DNA of 64,000 nucleotides from Liolophura sinensis (taxonomy: Eukaryota; Mollusca; Polyplacophora; Chitonida; Chitonidae), in contig NC_088305.1 in the NCBI RefSeq assembly GCF_032854445.1, forward strand, positions 27,800,628 through 27,864,627, given 5' to 3'. Shown here in pieces: positions 13,501 to 19,450 of this stretch. The position numbers and the translations under genes are program-made. The notes beneath the pieces are model-generated. The model was not told the DNA's origin. It made no database searches and saw only the letters and a list, made by a program, of their open reading frames with translations. Each line of letters opens with the position of its first letter. Within the stretch, counting starts at the first letter, position 1.

Positions 13501-16500
13501 GGAATCTTTTCTTTAGCACCAATGAATAAACGATGTTGCAACAGAAACGCAACATCGGGAAGAGATGGTGCTAGAATTTTTTAGTATTATTTTTTTTTTC
13601 ATTATTATTTGATTAAAGTTGTTTACCATAAGAAAATCAACAAAGGTCTATTCACTGTTGTGAGGTCAAATTCAGTATAAGTTAGCAAGAAAAAACTGAG
13701 AGAAGGAAAAGACCAGCCCTGGTAAATTCCCTCATCATAACATCACAGTTGCTGTTGACAGCCTTGCTTTTAACACACGAATGTATACCCACATGGCTGC
13801 CACGGCTAATAGGCAAAGAAAGTCAGGTTTGTCAGGTTCCTGGCAAGGTGCCATGGTTTACTCCTGACACTCCAATTTTCTCCGGAGACACATTAATCAC
13901 TATAGAAACTTATAAAGTTGTTTTCAATATTTTTGACTTGACTCACTTTGTTATCTCCCTTACCACACCTAGAGTAAGCGAGTGAGTGTTTGGGGTTTAA
14001 CGTCGTTCTTAACAATTTTTCAGTCATATGATGACAAACAATCCTTATATTGTGTATGTAATGTGCTTCCTTGTTGCAGGACGGATTTCCACCGCTCTTA
14101 TCTTGTCCTGCTTCACAGAGACGCCTTACCAAATGCAAGTAAGTCGCCCCGCCTGAGCAATTATACTGCTACGGCTCAACCAGTTGTTGCACTACCCCCT
14201 TCGTGCTGAATGCCAAGTAGTACAACTAGATGACAGCTATGTGAGAGAATTCAAAAAAGCCATCACTGAAAATATGAAGTTTGGGAGTAGCATAATCCTC
14301 CTAAAAGTCCCCTAAACTTTTATCTCCAAGCATGAGCTGGACTTGAATTCATGGAGAAAGCATTGGTGAGGCGCTCCTGGGTCACTGTGCTGCGCTAGCA
14401 TGCTGACCACTTGGCCACAGAGGATCCCAATCTTGAAGAAACCAATGTCTTATTCAGTTTGAAAAAGAAAATCAAATCTGCAAAGTTTACTTGGAATCTT
14501 CTCCTTAGAACAAGGAAAAAAGTTGTAATAAAAACACCGAGAAGAGATGGTGCAATAATCTGTTCGCTTTTTGTTTCTCATTTTTCTGTCATTGTACTTA
14601 AGCTGTACTTAAAACCATTTGTCTCATAAATGTGACCCAGGACATGGGATACAAGGGGTGATTTGTGACCCAGAACATGGGATACAAGGGGTGGTATGTG
14701 ACCCAGAACATGGGATACAAGAGGTGGTTTGTGACCCAGGACATGGGATACAAGGGGTGGAATGTGACCCAGGACATGGGATACAAGAGGTGGGTTGTGA
14801 CCCAGGACATGGGATACAAAGGGTGGAATGTGACCCAGAACATGGGATACAAGGGGTGGAATGTGACCCAGGACATGGGATACAAGGGGTGGAATGTGAC
14901 CCAGAACATGGGATACAAGGGGTGATTTGTGACCCAGAACATGGGATACAAGGGGTGGTATGTGACCCAGGACATGGGATACAAAGGGTGATTTGTGACC
15001 CAGAACATGGGATACAAGGTGTGGTATGGACCCAGGACATGGGATACAAGGGCTGGTATGCGACCCAGGTCATGGGATACAAGGGGTGAACTGTGACCCA
15101 GGACATGAGGTACAAGGGGTGGAATGTGACCCAGGACATGGGCTACAAGGGGTAGAATGTGACGCAGGACATGGGATACAAGAGGAGGAATATGACCCAG
15201 GATATGGGATACAATGGGTGGTACCAGGGGTGGTTTGTGACCCAGGACATTGGATACAAGGTGTGGTGTATGACCCAGGACATGGGATACAATGTGTGGT
15301 ACCAGGGGCAGTTTGTGACCCAGGACATTGGATACAAGGTGTGGTATGTGACCCAGGACATGAGGTACAAGGGGTGGAATGTGACCCAGGACATGGGCTA
15401 CAAGGGGTAGAATGTGACGCAGGACATGGGATACAAGAGGTGGAATATGACCCAGGACATGGGATACAATTGGTGGTACCAGGGTAGGTTTGTGACCCAG
15501 GACATGGGATACAAGGAGTGGTATACTCAAGAAACTTTCCACTCTTGCTGAAAGGAGAAGAGTGAGTGAGTGAGTGCTTGGGGTTTAACGTCGTACTCAA
15601 CAATTTTTCAGTCATATGACGACGAAGGAATCATTAGGGTGCATGCACGTGTAATGTGCCTCCTTGTTGCAGGACGGATTTCCACCGCTCTTTTATTTAG
15701 TGCTGCATCACTGAGACGACTTACCGAAGGCAAGTAAGCTGCCCCGCCCGAGCCATTATACTGATACGGGTCAACCAGTTGTTGCACTATCCCCTTCATG
15801 CTGAACGCCAAGCGAGGAAGTTACAACTTCATCTTTTAAAGTCTTAGGTGTGACTCGACCAAGGATTGATCCTGGATCTACCGGTCCCGAAGCGGACGCT
15901 CTACCAACTGTGCTATCCGGGCCGGTTGAAAGGAGAAGAAAACTTTAAAAAATGACACTATAGGCTGAAAAGAGCACATTTTTTTCTATCTGGTGGTGCC
16001 TGCTGCATAATTTTGCTATTTTACCTCGCCACACACCTAAAGCCTGCAAACGGCAAAGCTGGCATAAATCGCTTAGTCCATGGCGTCCTCCATCTTTAAC
16101 ACCCTGTAATTTCTGCTGGGGGTGTGTTGTCTCTCAGCCAATGAGAGTCGTTAAAACTGCCGGCTTGTTCGTGTAAACTCAGAACCTATGTACAACATTC
16201 CGGTTTCCCAATTGTCAGGCGGAAAACGAACTGTACTGTTCCCTACTTTCTGGGAAGAAGAGTTCTACCGGAAACGTACTAACTGCATTTCGGGGGGGGG
16301 GGGGGGGGGGGGTCCCATCTACAAGTATTCTGGGGTTAATGGATGGTCCATGGCACTAAATTCTTCCCATTTTGTGTTGCACTGAAGCCGACTGCATTGT
16401 ATTTTAGTCTCTCCAATCACAGTTGATCCTAACACAGAAGACTTCAGGACTAGTTCTTAGGTAAAATGGAGTCGCCCACAGCGGATTTTGCCGCGCACTT

Positions 16501-17687
16501 TATTTATCATTTATCAAGTTGAGGTACATACTAGAATTTTTTTTATGACCTGCACCTACGAGGAAATGTACACTATTTTCAATGGTATTTGTCTGATATT
16601 TAAGTTTTCTTCTCCTTTAATAAATTTGATGCTACAGAATTTCCAACTGGAGATGTACATGTTATCCACCCCATCTACAAGTATTCTGGGGTTAATGGAT
16701 GGCCCATGGCACTAAATTCTTCCCATTTTGTGTTGCACTGAAGCCGACTGCATTGTATTTTAGTCTCTCCAATCACAGTTGATCCAGATAAGTTGGAGTG
16801 TGTGGGTGGGTGAGTATGTCTTCGAGAAAGGCCAACTTTAGACCTGCATGACAATAGTATGTCAAGAATCCTTTACTATTTTTTTTTGATGGAATAACAT
16901 ATTTTGAAGAGAATAAAGCATAATGCGCTTTGACAACGAGTAAGAAAATAAAGATGGCGGTGACACATTGTTACATTGCTGGACTGGTGACAACAAAACT
17001 GTTACTAAAAATAAACAGTTTTTTCAATACATAATCCAGGCAGGTCTTCACGGGATGACGTTAATGGTTTTCTTTTAAATGGAACTAGTTCACGTTTTAT
17101 TTTTTTAAATGCAGTTTACAGATTAACATAAGATAAATATTGTGTTTAGGGAACATTTAGTGCGAAAATAAAGTCGTTGGGGCTCTCCTTAAAAACCCTG
17201 TAGTGATGATGTCAATGGTGTTAGCTGTCAAACAACTCTGCAGGAAGAGAACATGCATTAGCAGTATTAAGCTGGCCTGGTTATGCCACTAAGTTCATCG
17301 TTAACGAAAAATATGCATAAAATTCAGGGTTAATTACAAGGTTAAACACACCCATATAAAATGAATATTTAAAAAGAAAAAAAAATTTGTCCAAATTTCA
17401 TTGTTTCCCTTAAAACCAGAATCTTCGTTTCAGATTTCCTTTAATGTATCGTATAAATGCTGTGTTCATGAAGCTGATTGATACCGATGACTTTGTGACA
17501 AGATTTTGTAAAGACTCACCTTTGGTCCTAACGTAACGGCGACAGCGTCCGCTAAGAGATCCACCCCCTGTAACATAAGCGCTCGAGCATCTGCCCCAAA
17601 CTTAATGTCCTTGGCATAAGCGCGGGCTAATGAGGGTGCCACGCGGCGTGAAAGAGAGGTTCGCAGAATGCTGGGCAGGCGGTACAT
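1428..17687 (-). CDS. HSPD1: Mitochondrial 60 kDa heat shock protein (chaperonin 60), 12 coding exons
   Basis: Group I chaperonin of the mitochondrial matrix; it forms the ATP-driven folding ring that works with HSP10. Coding exons (minus strand): 17520-17687, 13068-13320, 11746-11828, 10093-10188, 9019-9112, 6228-6396, 5895-5994, 5131-5238, 4357-4494, 2848-3022, 2268-2446, 1428-1595. Every intron is GT..AG, phases match, and the sum is 1731 nt, giving 576 residues, close to the ~573 usual in animals. Residues 1-24 are Arg-rich with no acidic residue and end in RAY before AKD, the expected import-peptide cleavage site. The ATP-binding GDGTTT is at 108-113, the ATPase Asp at 421 and the family signature [12 protein letters not shown] at 428-439. 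The C-terminus is a GGM repeat ending MDF. Start: the only ATG before the import peptide, four bases after a splice acceptor, so a non-coding exon lies upstream. HSPE1 is divergently transcribed. Confidence 0.98.
1990..2122 (+). repeat. Dispersed repeat in HSPD1 intron 11, copy 1
   Basis: A block starting CCATGTTTGACACGA and ending near CGCAGAATTGCAGC matches 3882-4010 almost base for base over 125 bp. Its second half also matches 9650-9740. Type unknown; no terminal inverted repeat seen. Confidence 0.7.
2268..2446 (-). CDS. HSPD1: HSPD1 coding exon 11 (residues 462-521)
   Basis: Equatorial domain, [20 protein letters not shown] to GIIDPTK. The [16 protein letters not shown] part corresponds to the GYxA region near the nucleotide pocket. 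Donor GTAATT. Confidence 0.96.
2848..3022 (-). CDS. HSPD1: HSPD1 coding exon 10 (residues 404-461)
   Basis: Second intermediate segment and return to the equatorial domain. Contains Asp421 (GroEL Asp398, which activates the water that attacks ATP) and the chaperonin signature [12 protein letters not shown] at 428-439. Exits in phase 1. Confidence 0.97.
3882..4010 (+). repeat. Dispersed repeat in HSPD1 intron 9, copy 2
   Basis: Second copy of the 1990-2122 block, sharing the GGCGCCGTCCGCTGTGAAC core and the GACCTTGGGGAGTTCAAGG end. Confidence 0.7.
4357..4494 (-). CDS. HSPD1: HSPD1 coding exon 9 (residues 358-403)
   Basis: End of the apical domain and start of the second intermediate segment, [11 protein letters not shown] to GVAVLK; mostly charged helices ([17 protein letters not shown]). 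Donor GTAATC is weak at positions +5/+6. Confidence 0.96.
4877..5022 (-). repeat. tRNA-derived SINE, family 1, tail half
   Basis: Tail and body of SINE family 1 (TTGATTGGTGTTTTACGCCG, then ATATTTCACTTATACGACGG). It lies in HSPD1 intron 8 and is truncated before the tRNA-like head. Confidence 0.75.
5131..5238 (-). CDS. HSPD1: HSPD1 coding exon 8 (residues 322-357)
   Basis: Apical domain, [15 protein letters not shown] to DDTLLMN, 36 codons in phase 0. The [14 protein letters not shown] stretch varies between species, while GDEG and GEVIITKDD are the conserved parts. Confidence 0.95.
5895..5994 (-). CDS. HSPD1: HSPD1 coding exon 7 (residues 288-321)
   Basis: Apical domain core with the conserved [11 protein letters not shown] block, ending ATGGI. 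CAG acceptor; donor GTGAGT read directly after Ile321. Confidence 0.96.
6228..6396 (-). CDS. HSPD1: HSPD1 coding exon 6 (residues 232-288)
   Basis: Apical domain, [17 protein letters not shown] to LVLNR. It contains the two helices equivalent to GroEL H and I (IIPVLELAN and [11 protein letters not shown]) that grip unfolded protein and the HSP10 mobile loop. Donor GTATAG, a weaker match than the others. Confidence 0.96.
6460..6620. promoter_or_regulatory. Cluster of X-box-like palindromes in HSPD1 intron 5
   Basis: At least four palindromes of the type GTTACCATGGTAA or TACCATGGCAAC occur at about 6499-6512, 6530-6543, 6568-6580 and 6591-6603, with a weaker one near 6462. This is the shape of RFX X-boxes (GTNRCC..RGYAAC). 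It may be a chance-expanded short repeat and not an enhancer. Confidence 0.4.
7128..7273 (-). repeat. tRNA-derived SINE, family 1, truncated
   Basis: Tail and body of family 1 in HSPD1 intron 5, same extent as the copy at 4877; the tRNA-like head is absent. Confidence 0.75.
7921..8172 (+). repeat. tRNA-derived SINE, family 1, near full length
   Basis: Starts with a tRNA-like head (GTGGCCAAGTGGTTAGCG is an A-box; ATATCAAGTCC is a B-box remnant), then the body with AACCTGCGGATGGTCGT and GTGAAATATT, ending in AATAAATAAAT. HSPD1 intron 5, antisense to the gene. Confidence 0.85.
8750..8882 (-). repeat. tRNA-derived SINE, family 1, internally deleted
   Basis: Tail and part of the body of family 1. 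The central CATTATGGTGGGAGGAAAC stretch is missing. HSPD1 intron 5. Confidence 0.7.
9019..9112 (-). CDS. HSPD1: HSPD1 coding exon 5 (residues 201-231)
   Basis: Carries the hinge glycine (EGM, Gly214, equivalent to GroEL Gly192) and YISPYF at 221-226. The GroEL equivalents Tyr199, Ser201, Tyr203 and Phe204 bind substrate and the co-chaperonin. Exits in phase 1 through GTAAGT. Confidence 0.96.
9421..9660 (+). repeat. Short tandem array built on a GCTTGGGGTTTAACGTCG unit
   Basis: Five irregular copies (about 43-60 bp) of CATGTTTGACACGAGTGAGT plus GCTTGGGGTTTAACGTCG. The second part is the tail sequence of SINE family 2 (see 13975 and 15561), joined here to the dispersed repeat of 1990-2122. HSPD1 intron 4. 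Confidence 0.7.
10093..10188 (-). CDS. HSPD1: HSPD1 coding exon 4 (residues 169-200)
   Basis: Thirty-two codons, [13 protein letters not shown] to GVITVK, part of the intermediate domain that links ring and apical domain. Flanked by CAG acceptor and GTAAGT donor, phase 0 both sides. Confidence 0.96.
10741..10845 (+). repeat. Dispersed repeat in HSPD1 intron 3, copy 1
   Basis: Matches 12510-12605 over about 95 bp with scattered substitutions (GCTCAGAATAA, GAATGCATCCT, GTGGTGCACGAA, CATCACAGCTGA). Class unknown. Confidence 0.6.
11386..11525 (-). repeat. tRNA-derived SINE, family 1, truncated
   Basis: Tail and body of family 1 ending in the ACCTTCCCACGCATGGCC region, in HSPD1 intron 3. Confidence 0.75.
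11746..11828 (-). CDS. HSPD1: HSPD1 coding exon 3 (residues 141-168)
   Basis: An 83-nt exon completing the split Gly141, reading [10 protein letters not shown] and ending TPEEIAQ. It covers the end of the first equatorial segment. Acceptor TAG, donor GTAAGT, phase 0 exit. Confidence 0.95.
12510..12605 (+). repeat. Dispersed repeat in HSPD1 intron 2, copy 2
   Basis: Second copy of the 10741-10845 repeat in the same orientation, about 85-90 percent alike by eye. Confidence 0.6.
13068..13320 (-). CDS. HSPD1: HSPD1 coding exon 2 (residues 57-140)
   Basis: Equatorial ATP-binding domain, starting [14 protein letters not shown] and carrying GDGTTT at 108-113 (Asp109 corresponds to GroEL Asp87). 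Ends EIRK plus one base of a split Gly codon; the donor is GTAAGT. Confidence 0.97.
13975..14220 (-). repeat. tRNA-derived SINE, family 2, without its head
   Basis: Shares GAGTG..TGGGGTTTAACGTCG, CAATTTTTCAGTCATATGA, TTGCAGGACGGATTTCCACC and CAACCAGTTGTTGCACTA with the longer copy at 15561. It stops before the tRNA-like head. HSPD1 intron 1. Confidence 0.75.
14331..14428 (-). repeat. tRNA-like head of SINE family 1
   Basis: Only the head is present. On the minus strand it reads GTGGCCAAGTGGTCAGC and then a B-box-like GAATTCAAGTCC. It is SINE-derived and not a tRNA gene. Confidence 0.7.
14630..15523. repeat. 33-bp minisatellite, about 27 units, in HSPD1 intron 1
   Basis: Unit TGTGACCCAG / GACATGGGATACAAGGGGTG / GTA repeated head to tail with point changes. 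Because 33 is a multiple of 3 the array stays open in several frames on both strands (up to 314 codons); that is a by-product of the period and not evidence of a gene. A block of about 255 bp inside the array is itself duplicated (15102 onward and 15357 onward). Confidence 0.95.
15561..15928 (-). repeat. tRNA-derived SINE, family 2, full length
   Basis: On the minus strand it opens with a tRNA-like head, GGCCCGGATAGCACAGTTGG then TAGAGCGTCC and a B-box-like GGATCAATCC. A body with GTTCAGCATGAAGG and GGTGGAAATCCGTCC follows, then the tail that forms the 9.4-kb tandem array. HSPD1 intron 1. Confidence 0.85.
16292..16312 (+). repeat. Homopolymer run of 21 G
   Basis: Uninterrupted G run immediately left of the first copy of the 115-bp direct repeat at 16313-16430. 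Length is prone to sequencing error. Confidence 0.9.
16313..16786. repeat. 115-bp direct repeats flanking 240 bp
   Basis: A block from CCCATCTACAAGTATTCTGG to CTCCAATCACAGTTGATCC at 16313-16430 is repeated at 16670-16786 with one visible change (GGTCCATGG versus GGCCCATGG). The 240 bp between them encode nothing recognisable. Confidence 0.85.
17520..17687 (-). CDS. HSPD1: HSPD1 coding exon 1 (residues 1-56)
   Basis: Holds the mitochondrial import peptide (1-24) and the start of the equatorial domain, ending GPK. A pyrimidine-rich tract and CAG sit four bases before the ATG on the minus strand, which marks an acceptor and implies an upstream untranslated exon. The donor is GTGAGT in phase 0. 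Confidence 0.96.
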
Positions 17688-18360
17688 GTTGCTGAAAAAA
17701 AAAAGGGAGAGAAAAAAATATTTTATGAGAATTTTGTACAAAATTTTCAATCGTCCTTTCTACCAGGGGTCTATTTAAATGTCATCCTTTCTGCAATAAA
17801 AAAAAAAAAGAGAGAACTAGAAGTCTAAAGTATACGTACTTTACTTGGGCAGGGAAGAGGTGCTATATTTTATAGTTCTGGGACAGAACCTTAATTTTTT
17901 TTTTTTTTTTAGATATGACCTTGACATATTGGGCAATTGTTCGAATACATGTAATTATTAATGTCAACGAGTTAACTCTACAATGGTCGAATTATTAGGC
18001 ACCCCCTTCATTTCCCTGTTTGGAGATGTGCGGTAAGTTTTATGGGAAAACTGGGATAGAGAAATGTTGCGATTAACGTCAGAATTTTAAGATAGCATAC
18101 CAAGTCTATCTACATAGACTTATAAAGATCCTGCAGCCAGACCACTAAATTTTCATAAAACACTTCTACTGATATAAAGATACATATGGGTCAATCATTC
18201 AGACCTTAAGAGCAGTTTTTAATTAACACAGTAAGGTACTATATACTGCTGAACAATAGTAATGAGTTGAGCAAATTTTTGGTATGTAACCAAAGAAATG
18301 AATTCAACAGTTGCTAACCTTGAGGCTCAAATGATTGGGAGTAGGGGAAGGTTGTGAGAT

Positions 18361-18440
18361 TTGGGGGATTAGTGAGATTTGGGGGATATGGGGAATATGG
18401 GGTATAAGGGGGGGAATATGGGGTATAAGGGTGGGGGGGA
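18361..18440 (+). repeat. G-rich tract able to form G-quadruplex
   Basis: More than eight runs of four or more G separated by 3-10 bases (GGGGGATATGGGGAATATGG and similar), inside the intron after the inferred HSPD1 non-coding exon. On the HSPD1 sense strand it is C-rich. Confidence 0.6.
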
Positions 18441-18813
18441 ATCAAGCATTAAGGCGTATGGGCGTATTAGGGAGGTAGTGGAAAACGATCCTAAAATGTG
18501 AAACATGAAGCATATACATTTAACAAAATATTTGAGATCACTTATATGAACCCATGCAGACGTTCCGCCTACATCTCCCAACAAAAGCCCACAACACGAA
18601 AGCGTTACAGCCCGTTCACGTTTGACCCAGCTACTGCCCACGATAATTCAGCACACTGACTTGCCACCACGTGGGCTAGCGTTGTTGCATCAGTGTATCT
18701 TTCATTCCCCAAAATTACGCTACCGATTGCTGTTTCTCTGAAAGCTTACACAGAAAGTACCGTTGGCTTAAATACTTACAAAGCATCCAACAGTCTGGTT
18801 TTGCAATACTTAC

Positions 18814-19085
18814 ATTTTGTCGGTGTCTTTTTTGATTTCACTACACCTCGACTTCGCACTGCGAGCACGTTGTCGTCTATTCCAACCTCGATCTGCAGAC
18901 TGATGAAATCGAGGCTGCACTGCACGGGTGCTGTCAAGGGCCCCATAACCTGTGTATATAAACTATTTACAAGTTTCCAAATTTACAGCATAAGTAATGC
19001 CATAAGATGGGCTCACTGGAATTAACGTAACTAGAACTTTTATCAACAACTGGAATCAGGTCTTTTGATCCCCCCAAAAGGGCAA
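18814..19085 (-). other. HSPD1: Inferred non-coding first exon of HSPD1
   Basis: The acceptor four bases before the HSPD1 ATG demands an upstream exon. Two strong donors of the form GTAAGTATT occur on the minus strand, with introns starting at 18813 or 18779. The right edge is a guess from a minus-strand TATAAA at 19112-19117. From memory, human HSPD1 also has a non-coding first exon. Confidence 0.4.
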
Positions 19086-19111
19086 TTCGTTGCATTACTT
19101 GGAAATATATC

Positions 19112-19117
19112 TTTATA
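19112..19117 (-). promoter_or_regulatory. Candidate TATA box for HSPD1
   Basis: TATAAA on the minus strand, 24 bases downstream (in the HSPD1 direction) of the heat-shock element at 19141. Single weak motif. Confidence 0.25.
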
Positions 19118-19135
19118 ATTCATGTTCCTGGTGAC

Positions 19136-19148
19136 GATGATTCTAGAA
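19136..19148. promoter_or_regulatory. Heat shock element 1
   Basis: GATgaTTCtaGAA: a perfect inverted TTC/GAA pair plus one imperfect third unit, the binding pattern of trimeric HSF1. Confidence 0.6.
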
Positions 19149-19295
19149 AGAACGTACTGTATATGCTACCTGGGTTATATTTCGGCACGGTTTAAACGTT
19201 CTGTGACTTTCTTTGACCCCTGTATAGATGCAGTACAATTAGTAGACATTTGGGAAGCGAAAAGAAACGTAACGTGTCCTTGTTATGAAGTAGTT

Positions 19296-19303
19296 TTCAA
19301 GAA
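19296..19303. promoter_or_regulatory. Heat shock element 2
   Basis: TTCaaGAA, a two-unit perfect core about 145 bases before the HSPE1 start codon. Confidence 0.5.
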
Positions 19304-19313
19304 ATACTCATTT

Positions 19314-19326
19314 TTCGAGAAGCTTG
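19314..19326. promoter_or_regulatory. Heat shock element 3
   Basis: TTCgaGAAgcTTG: two perfect units and a third with one mismatch. Only ten bases separate it from element 2, close enough for cooperative HSF1 binding. Confidence 0.6.
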
Positions 19327-19447
19327 TCGCTCATCACACATGCGCAGTGCCACTTCCTTCAAAGTACGCACGTGTTCGCTGAAGTTGGGAAAAAGCTTGG
19401 AGCAAGGGACTGCTGTTGTGTATCTCTGATCGCAGAGCAAAACAGAA

Positions 19448-19450
19448 ATG
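19448..19450 (+). CDS. HSPE1: HSPE1 coding exon 1 (start codon only)
   Basis: ATG followed at once by the donor GTGAGT. The next coding exon has no other in-frame ATG before the conserved AFKRFLP block, so this start is needed to give a full-length protein. Confidence 0.88.

Larger units (their letters stand above)
18815..19447. promoter_or_regulatory. Shared HSPD1/HSPE1 heat-inducible promoter region
   Basis: The two genes diverge from this interval, an arrangement known from other animals that lets one promoter supply HSP60 and HSP10 together. Three TTCnnGAA heat-shock-element cores lie at 19141, 19296 and 19314. The interval is free of the SINEs that crowd the flanking introns. Confidence 0.8.

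Noticed and set aside
14630-15523. CRISPR-like regular repeats
   Set aside because: The units are directly adjacent with no unique spacers, and the genome is eukaryotic.
14598-15542. A 314-codon open frame on the minus strand, with others on both strands
   Set aside because: It is the 33-bp minisatellite; the open frames follow from a stop-free unit whose length is a multiple of three. No start context, no splice link to HSPD1.
16313-16786. A solo or paired LTR element
   Set aside because: The repeats are only 115 bp, lack TG..CA ends with a target duplication, and the interior has no primer site or coding sequence.
18693-19025. A 110-codon plus-strand frame in the HSPD1/HSPE1 interval
   Set aside because: It overlaps the inferred HSPD1 leader exon in antisense and shows no family resemblance.
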